The translations under genes and the position numbers were made by a program. Of a stretch of 64,000 bases of DNA, positions 43,684-53,426 are shown piece after piece. The stretch is taken from positions 410,422 to 474,421 of the forward strand of contig GL890583.1 of assembly GCA_000209465.1 (NCBI GenBank). The letters run 5' to 3'. The notes beneath the pieces are model-generated. The model saw nothing but the letters and a program-made list of their open reading frames with translations. It was not told the DNA's origin and ran no database searches. The DNA comes from Lachnospiraceae oral taxon 107 str. F0167 (GTDB taxonomy: Bacteria > Bacillota > Clostridia > Lachnospirales > Lachnospiraceae). Within the stretch, counting starts at the first letter, position 1. Each line of letters begins with the position of its first letter.

Positions 43684-44710
43684 ATTTTTAGAGTTTTCAA
43701 AAGATGGCAGTGACTATATCGACTTTTCAGCCAGTATCAATCCATATGGACTTGATTCAGTGCTGAAGAATATATTAAAGGAGAGTATTCCTTTGTTAGA
43801 GCATTATCCCAATGAAAATTACAGTGAAATAAAGTCTTTAATAAGTCAAAAGCATGGTATAAAAGAGGATAAAGTCTACCTTGGAAATGGAGCAAACAGT
43901 ATTATTTTCAGACTTTTTCAATTATTTGGCAGGAATATAAATATATGTCTTCCCGTTCCAAGCTTTGAATCTTATAGATTGTCAGCCGAATCTACAAACA
44001 GCAAAATAATATATTATAATATGCCAAATTTAAAGGTTGATTATGATGTTTTAGATATATTATCAGATAATATCAACATTTTAGTACTTGCTAATCCAAA
44101 TAATCCCACAGGATTTATAGTAGGAGAGGATTTGTTACAAAAAATACTTGCTCATTGTAAATCAAAAAATATTTTTGTCCTGCTGGATGAATGTTTTTTG
44201 GAGTTCGTAGAAAGAGGAGAAAACCATTCTCAAATAAAAAATTTATATAATTTTGATAATATAGCCATACTCAGATCACTTACAAAGCTGTATGCATTCC
44301 CGGGGCTTAGGTTTGGATATTTGATTTCAAATAATTCAAATATCGTAAAGGAACTTGAAAAGCTTACACCTTCATGGGATATAAATACATTGGCAATAGA
44401 GGCGGCAAAGTATTCATTAAAGCAAAATATGGAAGCTGTTGTGGAAGATATTCAAAAAGAGAAGATTACACTTGAAAGCAATCTAAAATCCATAGGCGTA
44501 TCGGTCTTTCCTTCTGTAGCAAATTTTTTACTTTGTAAATATAAAAAGAATTTATCAAAGGATCTATTAAAAGAAAAAATTATTGTAAGGGATTGTTCCG
44601 ATTTTATAGGACTTGATGATACCTATTTTAGAGTCGCAGTCAGAACATATAGAGAGAATATTATACTGTTTGAAACAATAAAAAAGCTTATTAAGGGGTA
44701 TACTATATGA
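43670..44710 (+). CDS. cobD: L-threonine-O-3-phosphate decarboxylase CobD (PLP)
   Basis: Makes (R)-1-amino-2-propanol phosphate for CbiB. The 346-residue fold-type I PLP enzyme opens with HGGRFLEFS and DFSASINPYGLDSVL, typical of CobD rather than histidinol-phosphate aminotransferase; PNNPTGFIV, LDECFLEF and the PLP lysine in RSLTKLYAFPGLRFGYL follow. ATG 43670 is used: a GAGAGG site precedes it and the HGG start matches the family. Context in the cob operon supports the call. Confidence 0.92.
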   Translation: MHGGRFLEFSKDGSDYIDFSASINPYGLDSVLKNILKESIPLLEHYPNENYSEIKSLISQKHGIKEDKVYLGNGANSIIFRLFQLFGRNINICLPVPSFESYRLSAESTNSKIIYYNMPNLKVDYDVLDILSDNINILVLANPNNPTGFIVGEDLLQKILAHCKSKNIFVLLDECFLEFVERGENHSQIKNLYNFDNIAILRSLTKLYAFPGLRFGYLISNNSNIVKELEKLTPSWDINTLAIEAAKYSLKQNMEAVVEDIQKEKITLESNLKSIGVSVFPSVANFLLCKYKKNLSKDLLKEKIIVRDCSDFIGLDDTYFRVAVRTYRENIILFETIKKLIKGYTI

Positions 44711-46218
44711 CAAAGGCTATAATGGTACAGGGTACTATGTCAAATTCCGGAAAAAGCTTTTTAGTTGCCGGAATTTGCAGAATGTTAAAAAGAAGAGGTT
44801 TTAAAGTAGCACCTTTTAAATCTCAAAATATGGCTCTTAATTCATATATAACCGAGGACGGTATGGAGATGGGCAGAGCTCAGGTAATGCAGGCTGAGGC
44901 TGCAGGTATAAAGCCTTCAGTGGAGATGAATCCCATACTTTTAAAGCCCACATCAAATACAGGCAGTCAGGTTATTTTAAACGGTAAAGTATATGATAAT
45001 ATGAGTGCGGCAAAGTATTATAAAAATAAGCGTGATTTTATACCATATATTTTAGAAGCCTATAATAAGCTATGCAATGATTATGACATTATAGTCATAG
45101 AAGGTGCGGGTTCTCCCGCAGAGATAAATCTTAATGAAAATGATATAGTAAATATGGGTATGGCAAAGCTTGTAAATGCTCCTGTTATACTGGTAGCTGA
45201 TATAGACAGAGGTGGAGTCTTTGCTTCAATCTACGGCACTGTAGCATTGCTGGAAGAAGAAGCAAAAAGAAGAATAAAGGGTATTGTTATAAATAAATTC
45301 AGGGGAGATAAGAATCTACTTACCCCGGGATTTGAAATGCTTGCAAAACATTTCAAGAAAATAGATGTGGATATCCCTTTTCTTGGTATCATACCCATGA
45401 CAAAGATAGATATAGATGATGAGGACAGCCTTTCTGAAAGACTTGATACACAAAATTTGGAATTTTCTGACAATAAGATAAATATTTCAGTAATCAGACT
45501 ACCTCATATATCAAATTTTACAGATTTTAATCCACTCGGTAGAAGAGGAGAAATAGTATTAAAATATATATATTCACCAAATGAACTAAAAAATTCAGAT
45601 CTTGTTATTTTACCGGGTACCAAAAACACCCTATATGATCTTAAATGGCTTAAAAACAGCGGATTTAATTATTCCAATCTGTCCTGTTATAATTTGATTG
45701 GAATATGTGGCGGTTTTCAGATGCTTGGAAATGACCTTATAGATAAATACAAAGTTGAAGAAGGCGGTACTGAGGAAGGTTTAGGGCTTTTAAATTTCAC
45801 TACAGTATTTGCAAAGGAGAAAATAACAAGGCAAATACAGACTGAAATAATAAATTATCCGAACTTTATAGATAATTCGGATGTACATAGTATTTCAGGC
45901 TATGAAATACATATGGGAACAACAATAAATCCTAAGGAAATACCTTTTACAATATCAAATGTTACAGATAACGGAGGTTTTGTAAATAAAAATATACTTG
46001 GTACATATATACATGGTATATTTGAAAATGACGGATTTGTGGACAGTTTAATAAAGGGATTGGCTGTAAAAGCAGGTAAAGAAATCACTCAGGATAATAT
46101 AAATGATTTTAACAGTTATAAGCAATCACAATATGATTTACTTGCAGATTTAGTGGAGGAATCTTTAGATATAAAGGAATTATTCAATATTATAGATATT
46201 TCCGAGAATAAAATATAA
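44707..46218 (+). CDS. cbiP: Cobyric acid synthase CbiP
   Basis: Amidates the b, d, e and g side chains of adenosylcobyrinate diamide. The 503 residues have VQGTMSNSGKSFL, FKSQNMALNSY, EGAGSPAEINL, RGGVFAS and the C-terminal glutaminase with ICGGFQMLG and the His in THIHGIFEN-like TYIHGIFEN. It overlaps cobD by four bases and precedes cbiC by 11. Confidence 0.96.
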   Translation: MTKAIMVQGTMSNSGKSFLVAGICRMLKRRGFKVAPFKSQNMALNSYITEDGMEMGRAQVMQAEAAGIKPSVEMNPILLKPTSNTGSQVILNGKVYDNMSAAKYYKNKRDFIPYILEAYNKLCNDYDIIVIEGAGSPAEINLNENDIVNMGMAKLVNAPVILVADIDRGGVFASIYGTVALLEEEAKRRIKGIVINKFRGDKNLLTPGFEMLAKHFKKIDVDIPFLGIIPMTKIDIDDEDSLSERLDTQNLEFSDNKINISVIRLPHISNFTDFNPLGRRGEIVLKYIYSPNELKNSDLVILPGTKNTLYDLKWLKNSGFNYSNLSCYNLIGICGGFQMLGNDLIDKYKVEEGGTEEGLGLLNFTTVFAKEKITRQIQTEIINYPNFIDNSDVHSISGYEIHMGTTINPKEIPFTISNVTDNGGFVNKNILGTYIHGIFENDGFVDSLIKGLAVKAGKEITQDNINDFNSYKQSQYDLLADLVEESLDIKELFNIIDISENKI

Positions 46219-46229
46219 AAAGGAGCTTT

Positions 46230-46883
46230 ATGTTACAAATAAGACCTGAAGATATAGAAAAAAAGAGTTTTGAGATCATTACCTCAAGGATGAATGAGGA
46301 AAGATTAAAATTTTATTCCGATGAGGAACTTTTAGTTGTAAAAAGGACCATACATACCACGGCGGATTTTGATTATCAACATAATGTTATTTTCCAAAAT
46401 AATGCATTACAGACATTAAAGAATTGTATACAATTCGATGCCATGATTTTTACAGATACAAATATGGCACTCAGCGGTATAAATAAACGCATACTTACAG
46501 ATAAATTCGGTATAGAACCGGCTTGCTTGATAGCTGAAAAACAGACTATTGAATTTGCTAAAAAAAATGAAACAACAAGAGCAAATGCGGCTATAGACTT
46601 GGCTTATCAGATGCATGAAAATAAACAGGCATTAACAGGCAAAAAAATCCCCATAGTATTTGCTGTGGGAAATGCACCAACAGCACTTATAAGGATAAAT
46701 GAACTCTTAAATAAGTATAAACCGGATTTTATAATTGCAGCCCCCGTAGGATTTGTAAATGTAATAGAAGCAAAGGAGCTTATAAAACAGAGCAATATAC
46801 CTGCTATAATATGTGATGGAAATAAAGGCGGCAGCAATGTATGTGCGGCAATAATAAATGCGGCATTATTGCAGATGGTATAA
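46230..46883 (+). CDS. cbiC: Cobalt-precorrin-8 methylmutase CbiC
   Basis: Moves the C11 methyl group to C12 to give cobyrinate. The 217 residues contain RPEDIEKKSFEII, the catalytic-His segment RTIHTTADFDY, DTNMALSGIN and APVGFVNVIEAKE. An AAAGGAG site precedes the ATG. It ends the second cobalamin segment before a terminator. Confidence 0.95.
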   Translation: MLQIRPEDIEKKSFEIITSRMNEERLKFYSDEELLVVKRTIHTTADFDYQHNVIFQNNALQTLKNCIQFDAMIFTDTNMALSGINKRILTDKFGIEPACLIAEKQTIEFAKKNETTRANAAIDLAYQMHENKQALTGKKIPIVFAVGNAPTALIRINELLNKYKPDFIIAAPVGFVNVIEAKELIKQSNIPAIICDGNKGGSNVCAAIINAALLQMV

Positions 46884-46912
46884 AGAGTTTTATAAAATAG
46901 AAGTTAATAAAC

Positions 46913-46957
46913 GCTGTTTAGGCTATAATAGGAATATAAGGCTTAAACAGCTTTTTA
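46913..46957 (+). terminator. Intrinsic terminator after cbiC
   Basis: GCTGTTTA (46913-46920) pairs with TAAACAGC (46944-46951) around a long interior and is followed by TTTTT. It faces the convergent membrane-protein gene. Confidence 0.7.
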
Positions 46958-47009
46958 TATAAGAAGTAAGTATATTATGCTTACAGTATTTTTTATCAAT
47001 AACTATTCG

Positions 47010-47456
47010 TTAAACTTGAGTTTTGCGAATAGTTATTATTATATAATTGTCAGCACCGGTATCTTTAATTATATAATTTAAATTTTGTAATGAAACTTTA
47101 TGTGATTTAATATACTCTTCTTTACTATAATTTTTATAGTATATAATACAATTTATAGTTTTAGATACAAACAATATAAGTAAAACTATATACAATAGAT
47201 AAAATACTTTATATATTCCCAATTTATATTGTCTTAAAAAATATATTAAAGAGAATACAAATATCTCAATTATAACAATACAAAATAAATAAAAAGTATC
47301 AAAGTATTCTCCGTCGTTCATTATATTATATTGATCACGAATATATCCGGACCAATAAAATACTATACAACTTATAATAAACAACATTAACAAATTAAGT
47401 ATGGCAACAATAAATATACTATATTTTTTAAATATACTTCTCATTACGGATTTCAT
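47010..47456 (-). CDS. Small membrane protein, unknown
   Basis: A 148-residue protein with three or four hydrophobic helices (about residues 12-37, 53-75, 83-107) and a basic, Lys-rich tail. No family recognised. ATG 47456 is chosen for its GGAGGG site eight bases upstream and Lys/Arg-rich start. Its promoter region contains a 40-bp inverted repeat across the -10, which points to dedicated repression. It stands alone between convergent cbiC and the DUF4250 gene. Confidence 0.65.
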   Translation of the reverse strand: MKSVMRSIFKKYSIFIVAILNLLMLFIISCIVFYWSGYIRDQYNIMNDGEYFDTFYLFCIVIIEIFVFSLIYFLRQYKLGIYKVFYLLYIVLLILFVSKTINCIIYYKNYSKEEYIKSHKVSLQNLNYIIKDTGADNYIIITIRKTQV

Positions 47457-47480
47457 ACTTGTATCCCTCCAAATAAAAAT

Positions 47481-47544
47481 AGTATTTAGATGGTTATCTA
47501 TCACTAACTATCTAAATACTACTTTCTAAGTTTAATATGATCAA
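47481..47544 (-). promoter_or_regulatory. Promoter with overlapping 40-bp operator-like inverted repeat
   Basis: On the minus strand TTGATC (47539-47544), 17-bp spacer, TAGTAT (47516-47521). The inverted repeat 47481-47496/47505-47520 has 16-base arms agreeing at 15 positions, with an 8-base centre, and starts inside the -10. A repressor bound there would block RNA polymerase; alternatively it forms a 5' mRNA hairpin. Confidence 0.6.
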
Positions 47545-47645
47545 TATGAAATATTCATAAATAGAATTATTTACATTAAATAAAAATATAAGAAAAACAA
47601 ATTAAATGGAAATCAATTAAAAGCTATCTATTCCCTGTAGCCCAC

Positions 47646-47822
47646 TTATACGAATTTGTTTTTGAATTCATCATAATGATAATCAATCATCTCAAGTTTT
47701 TCTTTTATCTCATCCTCATTCAAATCGTTTTCTTTACAAAAATCATCCAATGAAGAATTAAAGTCTCTAAGCTTGGTATTTATAAGTGATAATAACATCA
47801 CAGGATCCTTTGGCAATGTCAT
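47646..47822 (-). CDS. DUF4250 family small protein
   Basis: A 58-residue acidic protein, TLPKDPVMLLSLINTKLRDF then SSLDDFCKENDLNEDEIKEKL and a YDEFKNKFV end, the DUF4250 pattern by recall. Function unknown. The ATG at 47822 begins one base after the yebC stop, and family members usually start with this MxLPKDP sequence, so the longer upstream starts are not used. Last gene of the rex operon. Confidence 0.82.
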   Translation of the reverse strand: MTLPKDPVMLLSLINTKLRDFNSSLDDFCKENDLNEDEIKEKLEMIDYHYDEFKNKFV

Positions 47823-47823
47823 A

Positions 47824-48552
47824 TTACTCATCCCAGCTATGATATACATTCTGCACATCATCCTCAGCATCCAAAAGGTCTAAAATACGGTTCATCTTCT
47901 TGATATCTTCTTCATCTGAAAGTGTAACCCAATTTTGAGGAATCATAGTTACCTCGGCATTTGCCATAGGTATATTTAACTTTTCAAGTCCTTCTCTGAC
48001 TGCAGAAAAATTATCCGGATCTGTAAGGATTTCATAGCTGTCCTCTTCATCATTAAAATCCTCTGCACCAAGGTCAAGTGCAGCCATCATAAGTTCATCA
48101 GAGTCCATATCACATTCTTCTTTGTCTATAATGATCTGACCTTTTTTATCGAACATAAAGGATACACAGCCTTGAGCTCCTATATTTCCGCCACCCTTTG
48201 TAAAGGCGGCTCTTACATTTGCCGCAGTTCTGTTTTTATTATCTGTTAAAGTTTCTACAATGATTGCAACACCATTAGGTCCATAGCCTTCATATATATT
48301 ATGCTCATAGTTTACAGAGTTTACATCACCGGCAGCCTTTTTAATACCTCTTTCAATTGTATCATTTGGTACATTGTTTGCCTTTGCCTTTGCAATAACA
48401 TCTCTAAGCTTTGAGTTATTGTTTGGATCCGGTCCTCCCTCTTTTACAGCTACTGCTATCTCTCTTCCGATTACAGTAAAGATTTTACCCTTTGCCGCAT
48501 CATTTTTTTCTTTTTTATGTTTAATATTTGCAAATTTTGAATGTCCTGACAT
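47824..48552 (-). CDS. yebC: YebC/PmpR family protein
   Basis: A 242-residue YebC-family protein (SGHSKFANIKHKKEKNDAAKG start, NNVPNDTIERGIKKAAG, YEGYGPNGVAIIVETLTDNKNRTAANVRAAFTKGGG). Members act as transcription regulators or as translation factors easing stalling at proline or other difficult motifs. Length is normal and a GGAG site precedes the ATG. Confidence 0.95.
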   Translation of the reverse strand: MSGHSKFANIKHKKEKNDAAKGKIFTVIGREIAVAVKEGGPDPNNNSKLRDVIAKAKANNVPNDTIERGIKKAAGDVNSVNYEHNIYEGYGPNGVAIIVETLTDNKNRTAANVRAAFTKGGGNIGAQGCVSFMFDKKGQIIIDKEECDMDSDELMMAALDLGAEDFNDEEDSYEILTDPDNFSAVREGLEKLNIPMANAEVTMIPQNWVTLSDEEDIKKMNRILDLLDAEDDVQNVYHSWDE

Positions 48553-48598
48553 ATTATCTCCTTTATCTACTAATACAAAGCTATATTTTATACTGAAA

Positions 48599-49973
48599 TT
48601 AATTTGCTGTCAATTCTATAGCAAGGTTTTTAAGCCATTTGCCCTGACGGTATCTGATATACCCTCCTACTACCTTATAAATCTCTGACGAAAGTACCAT
48701 TGCATAAACTATATAAATGGGGAATTTAAAATACAGCCCTCCAAGAAATGCCATGGGAACTCCTATCAGCCATACTGAGGATAAGTCCAGGAAAAGACAT
48801 GCTAAAGTATCTCCTCCGCTTCTTAAAATACCTACTATATTTACTGCCGCTACCGCCTTAAGTGGAAAATATACAGCAAATACGAACAGACATACTTTTA
48901 CATCATTTATCACATTATCAGATACATTATAAAGTGATACAAAGGGTAATCTGAAAATCATTATAAGCATGGATGCAATAACACCTACCAAAAAAGTCAT
49001 TATATATGAATATGAACCATATTGCTTTGCTTTTTTTAAATTTATTTGCGCCCATCTCATTTCCCAGTATAACGACTGTCGCCATTGCTATACCTTGAAA
49101 TGATACCACCATAAGATCCTGTAATGCCGTGGAAATTGTTATGGCGGCTACAGCCGCATCTCCCATCCTTCCATAAGCAACCGAATACAGTGTTGTTCCG
49201 ATGCCCCAAAAGAATTCATTGACTATCACAGGCAATGCTGTTTTTGCAAATTGTGTAATCAATTCCTTTGAAAATGGATTTAATTTTGCTATTGGACATA
49301 TTATAGGTGATTTTTTTATTGTTATAAGTGTAATTGTCAAAATAAATTCAAATATTCTGGCTATCACAGTTGCAATAGCTGCACCTACCACTCCAAGCAT
49401 AGGCAAACCAAATTTTCCAAATATCAAAATATAGTTTAAAGCAATATTTAATATTATAGCAAAGACACTTGCTATAACAGGTACCTTTACCTCTCCCACC
49501 GCTCTCATTGTGGAAACATAAATATCTGTTGCCGCGGTAAAGGGATATGAAAGACATACTACACCGAGATATGTTGCACCTATTGCTATAGTATTATCAG
49601 ATTCTGTAAAAATCATCATAATTTTTTCGGGCATAAAAAAAGCAATAAGGGTAAGTATTATGCTTCCTGCAACAGACAACAACAGACCAAGCCCAAGCAC
49701 CTTTCTGATATTTTTAATATCACCATTGCCCCAGTACTGTGATGCGAGTATTCCTGTTCCGCTTTCTATACCGAAGATAAACAGTACAAAAACAAAAAAA
49801 TATTTATTTGCCAACCCAACACCGGCAATTGAAGTTTCACCCAATTTACCAATCATTACGGTATCGGCAAAGTTTACAATCATTTTCAGTAACATTTGAA
49901 GAGAAACAGGAAGTGCAATATATAAAACCCTCATTATATACTCCCTGTCTTCAAACATCTGGAACGGCAACAT
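48599..49973 (-). pseudogene. MATE-family efflux transporter, frameshifted in an A7 tract
   Basis: A 12-helix MATE drug/cation antiporter whose frame breaks once. The first part (49973 to about 49038) has LPVSLQMLLKMIVNFADTVMIG, the Gly-rich helices and GIGTTLYSVAYGRMGDAAVAA. After GNEMGANKFKK the frame is lost at seven A residues (T tract at 49031-49037 on the plus strand); with six A it continues as GANKFKKAKQYGSYSY into the second part, which runs to 48599. The rebuilt protein is about 458 residues, the normal size. Start is placed at ATG 49973; another lies further upstream inside the CNNM gene. Decay, slippage switching and sequencing error are all possible. Confidence 0.85.
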
Positions 49974-49983
49974 AAATAAGCCG

Positions 49984-51318
49984 TTATTCTTCCTTAAGCT
50001 CTTCATCCTCTTGTAATTTTGTTACTTTAATGGTGTTTATCATTTTATTTGAGACATGTAATGCCTTAAACTCATATCCATGCATTATTATATCAAATTT
50101 CTCATTATCTTCCGGGATTCTGTCAAGTCGAGATATCATAAGACCATTGATAGTATCAAAATTTTCCAGCTCCTCTTCATCAAATTTTATATTTAAAATA
50201 TCTTCTATATCAGATAACGGAGTCATTCCCTTCATTATAAATGAACCGTCTGCCAGTTCCTTTATAAGCTCTTCATCTTCATCATATTCATCCATGATAT
50301 TTCCGACAATTTCTTCGAGTATATCCTCCATAGTAACAATACCGGATGTCTGTCCATATTCATCCACCACTACAACCATATGATTTTTTTCTGATTGCAT
50401 TTCCTTAAATAGGGTATCAAGGCTTTTATTTTCAGGCACAAATGTAATATTTCTTAGAATATTTGGAATATCCTTAATTGCGGTATTTTGATAATTTGAT
50501 GTATTTTCACATATCAAGGCATCCTTCATATTTAAAATACCCATAATATTATCTATATTATCTTTATAAACCGGATATCTGGAGTTAATACCGGAGGTCA
50601 GCATAAAGTCAATCACATCCTGTAAACTGTCCTCTCCATTTATAAATACCACATTTTTTCTATGAGTCATAACATCCCTTGCCTGCTTATCGTTAAGCTC
50701 AAAGATATTGGTAATCATTTCCGCCTCGGAGCCCTCAAATATCCCCTGTTCATGACCTTCATTTACCATACTGACTATATCTTCCTCACTTACAGTTTCC
50801 GACTGCACCTTCATATCTACACCGAAGATCTTTAAAATAATATAAGAAATACCGTCCACAATATAGATAAGCGGTGAAAGAATAAAAATTAAAGCAGCTG
50901 AAATATTTATAAAAATACAGGCACTTTTTTTCGGTGATTTTCTTGCCAGCTTATTTGGTATAGATATTCCGAAAATAACAAAGAAAATACAAAATAATAA
51001 TAGAACGATAAAAATCGAAATGCTCGTTGATATCGATATAGGAAGTAAAGCTGATAAAAATGTCTTAATACCGGAGGTAAATGACCTTATAAAAAACCAT
51101 CCGAGGAAAATTCCGGATAAGACATTTATAATATACATACAATAAAGTACCTTATCCGAATTTTCCATATAGTATTTCAGCTTGTCACCATTTTTATCCT
51201 CATCAATATCAGAGCTGTTTAACTCATGAATAGCCGAATTAAAAGAGTGAATCGAAAAATTTATAAATAATACAATTATAAAAGTAGTAATTAAAAATGC
51301 CGAATGAGCATCGTCCAT
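49984..51318 (-). CDS. CNNM/CBS-domain transporter (CorC/HlyC, hemolysin-like family)
   Basis: A 444-residue membrane protein: four hydrophobic segments in the CNNM domain (about 1-170), a linker with SEEDIVSMVNEGHEQGIFEGSE, two CBS domains (DVMTHRKNVVFI near 215 and VVVVDEYGQTSGIVTMEDILEEIVG near 330) and a C-terminal CorC_HlyC domain. Family members take part in Mg2+ or other divalent-cation transport. The last codons are near the MATE start. Confidence 0.93.
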   Translation of the reverse strand: MDDAHSAFLITTFIIVLFINFSIHSFNSAIHELNSSDIDEDKNGDKLKYYMENSDKVLYCMYIINVLSGIFLGWFFIRSFTSGIKTFLSALLPISISTSISIFIVLLLFCIFFVIFGISIPNKLARKSPKKSACIFINISAALIFILSPLIYIVDGISYIILKIFGVDMKVQSETVSEEDIVSMVNEGHEQGIFEGSEAEMITNIFELNDKQARDVMTHRKNVVFINGEDSLQDVIDFMLTSGINSRYPVYKDNIDNIMGILNMKDALICENTSNYQNTAIKDIPNILRNITFVPENKSLDTLFKEMQSEKNHMVVVVDEYGQTSGIVTMEDILEEIVGNIMDEYDEDEELIKELADGSFIMKGMTPLSDIEDILNIKFDEEELENFDTINGLMISRLDRIPEDNEKFDIIMHGYEFKALHVSNKMINTIKVTKLQEDEELKEE

Positions 51319-51365
51319 GAAAATCTCCTATTTATCTGATAAATAATATTTTATTATTTTAAGAA

Positions 51366-52544
51366 TTATACCATAGTATATAAATCTCTTATATAATCCT
51401 TTTTGCCTATATATTCACCTTCGCAGTAGTAAAGTCTAGGTACTCTTTTATTTATACCGCAAATAAATTCATAGGAAAATGTATTTGAATCCTTTGTCAA
51501 TTCTTCAACAGTGATTTTGCTGTCTTCACTTTCTCCAAGAATCACTACAGTATCTCCTATCTCCACTTTTGGAATATTGCTGACATCCACTATTGTCTGG
51601 TCCATGCATATTCTTCCAAGTATCCTGCATTTTACCCCATGAATCAATACATATCCCTTATTGCTTAAATCTCTGGGGTATCCGTCCGCATATCCGAATG
51701 AAATTGTTGCAATATTCATATCCTTTTCCGCCTTAAATATTGCACCATAGCTTACACATTCTCCCGCTTTTATCTCCTTTATATAGGTAATGGTGGAGTA
51801 AATACTTAAAGCAGGTCTGTAATCAAAGCTTTTAAGGTTTACTTCATTTGAAGGTGATACACCATACATTGTAATACCGCATCTTACCATATCAAGCTGC
51901 GTTCCGATATTATTTACAATGGCGGCTGAGTTGGATGCATGTGTGATTTTGGGTTCAATGCCCATATTACGAAGCATATCTAAAAATTCCAAAAATAATT
52001 CTTCTTGTCTTTTTGCAGAAGTAAGATCTATTTCATCGGCACTGTGGAAATGAGTGAAAATACCCTCGATTTCTATATTATTCATTTCATTTATGGTTTT
52101 AATGATATCAGCACTTTCTTTTGTAGGTTTAAAACCGATTCTGTTCATACCCGTATCAATGGCGATATGAATGCTCATCTTTTTACCCATCTCTTTTGCT
52201 TCATCATTTATTTTTTTAGCCTGTTCCAATGTAAAAACAGATTCTCTTATATCAAATACAATGGATTCCTTATAGCTGCTTCTTGGAATACATGCAAGTA
52301 TCAAAATCGGCTTTGTAATACCATGATATCTTAGATTTATTCCCTCTTCCAAAGTCGCCACACAGAAAAAATCCACAATATCCTTTATATGCAGTGATAC
52401 CGGAACACTGCCATGCCCGTAGCCGTCAGCCTTTACAACAGCTGCCAGCTTCATATTCTCTTTTAAAGCCTGCTTTGTTATCATTAAATTATGCTTTATA
52501 GCATCTAAATCCACCTTTGCATAAGCTCGTCTATATGAGTCCAT
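51366..52544 (-). CDS. alr: Alanine racemase
   Basis: PLP enzyme making D-Ala for the cell wall; 392 residues. The PLP lysine is in AAVVKADGYGHG, the catalytic Tyr in AGECVSYGAIF, and the C-terminal barrel has GRICMDQTIVDV. The start overlaps the end of nnrD by 14 bases, so it is coupled. Placement with acpS and nnrD is common in Firmicutes. Confidence 0.97.
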   Translation of the reverse strand: MDSYRRAYAKVDLDAIKHNLMITKQALKENMKLAAVVKADGYGHGSVPVSLHIKDIVDFFCVATLEEGINLRYHGITKPILILACIPRSSYKESIVFDIRESVFTLEQAKKINDEAKEMGKKMSIHIAIDTGMNRIGFKPTKESADIIKTINEMNNIEIEGIFTHFHSADEIDLTSAKRQEELFLEFLDMLRNMGIEPKITHASNSAAIVNNIGTQLDMVRCGITMYGVSPSNEVNLKSFDYRPALSIYSTITYIKEIKAGECVSYGAIFKAEKDMNIATISFGYADGYPRDLSNKGYVLIHGVKCRILGRICMDQTIVDVSNIPKVEIGDTVVILGESEDSKITVEELTKDSNTFSYEFICGINKRVPRLYYCEGEYIGKKDYIRDLYTMV

Positions 52545-53409
52545 TTTTCTTCCTTCTATTTAGCACCTCTCCGATATTATCAATGATTTCTCTTGCAAGG
52601 ATGCTGTGTTCTCCATATTTTCTGCCTGCAAGACTGCCTGCCATGCCGTGAATAAATACTCCAAGTGCCACAGCCATATCATCCTCTATTCCAAGGCAGA
52701 ACATACCTGCTATTATACCGCAGAGTACATCACCGCTTCCGGCTTTTGCCATAGCGGCACTTCCGGATTTATTTATAAAAATATCATCCTTGGCGGCAAT
52801 AACGCTTTGATGGGATTTAAGTACAACCGTAATTCCATATTTAGAGGCATATTCACCTGCATATTTTACAGGTTCCGATAATATCTCATCTATTGATATA
52901 TTTATAAGTCTGGACATCTCTCCGATATGAGGTGTTATAATAACATTGTCGGTATAGTATTTTGTAAGTGTATTGTCAGCGGCAATAATATTTAAAGCGT
53001 CGGCATCTATTATCATAGGTACATAGCATTCCGACAATACATATTCGACTATGGTTTTGGCATAATAATCTGTGGAAAGTCCGGGACCGAGCACCACAAC
53101 ACTTGACCAGTCAAGGCATTTCTTTACCTTTCCTATAAAGCCTTCCTTATTTTCAAAGGCTTCTCTCTCATCATATGTTGTAATTATAGCTTCAGGTAAA
53201 AGAGTTTGTAAAATTGTTCTGTTTTTATTTACAGTGAATATTCTTACAAGTCCTGCACCCGAGCGATATGCCGCCATTGCACTCAAAAATGCAGCACCGC
53301 TCATACCGGTACTGCCTGCAATAACAAGCACATGCCCATAACTTCCCTTATTTGCATTCTTTTTTCTGTCAGGTATATATTTTAATGCAGTTTCATCAAG
53401 AACTCTCAT
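52531..53409 (-). CDS. nnrD: ADP/ATP-dependent (S)-NAD(P)H-hydrate dehydratase NnrD
   Basis: Repairs hydrated NAD(P)H. The 292-residue YjeF C-terminal (ribokinase-like) domain has KGSYGHVLVIAGSTGMSGAAFL, VVLGPGLS, ADALN, TPHIGEMSRL and the catalytic AKAGSGDVLCG. The epimerase domain NnrE usually fused to it is missing. ATG 53409 is used, with GGAG eight bases upstream; the longer upstream start overlaps acpS. Confidence 0.93.
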   Translation of the reverse strand: MRVLDETALKYIPDRKKNANKGSYGHVLVIAGSTGMSGAAFLSAMAAYRSGAGLVRIFTVNKNRTILQTLLPEAIITTYDEREAFENKEGFIGKVKKCLDWSSVVVLGPGLSTDYYAKTIVEYVLSECYVPMIIDADALNIIAADNTLTKYYTDNVIITPHIGEMSRLINISIDEILSEPVKYAGEYASKYGITVVLKSHQSVIAAKDDIFINKSGSAAMAKAGSGDVLCGIIAGMFCLGIEDDMAVALGVFIHGMAGSLAGRKYGEHSILAREIIDNIGEVLNRRKKNGLI

Positions 53410-53426
53410 ATCCTTTTCTCCACATA

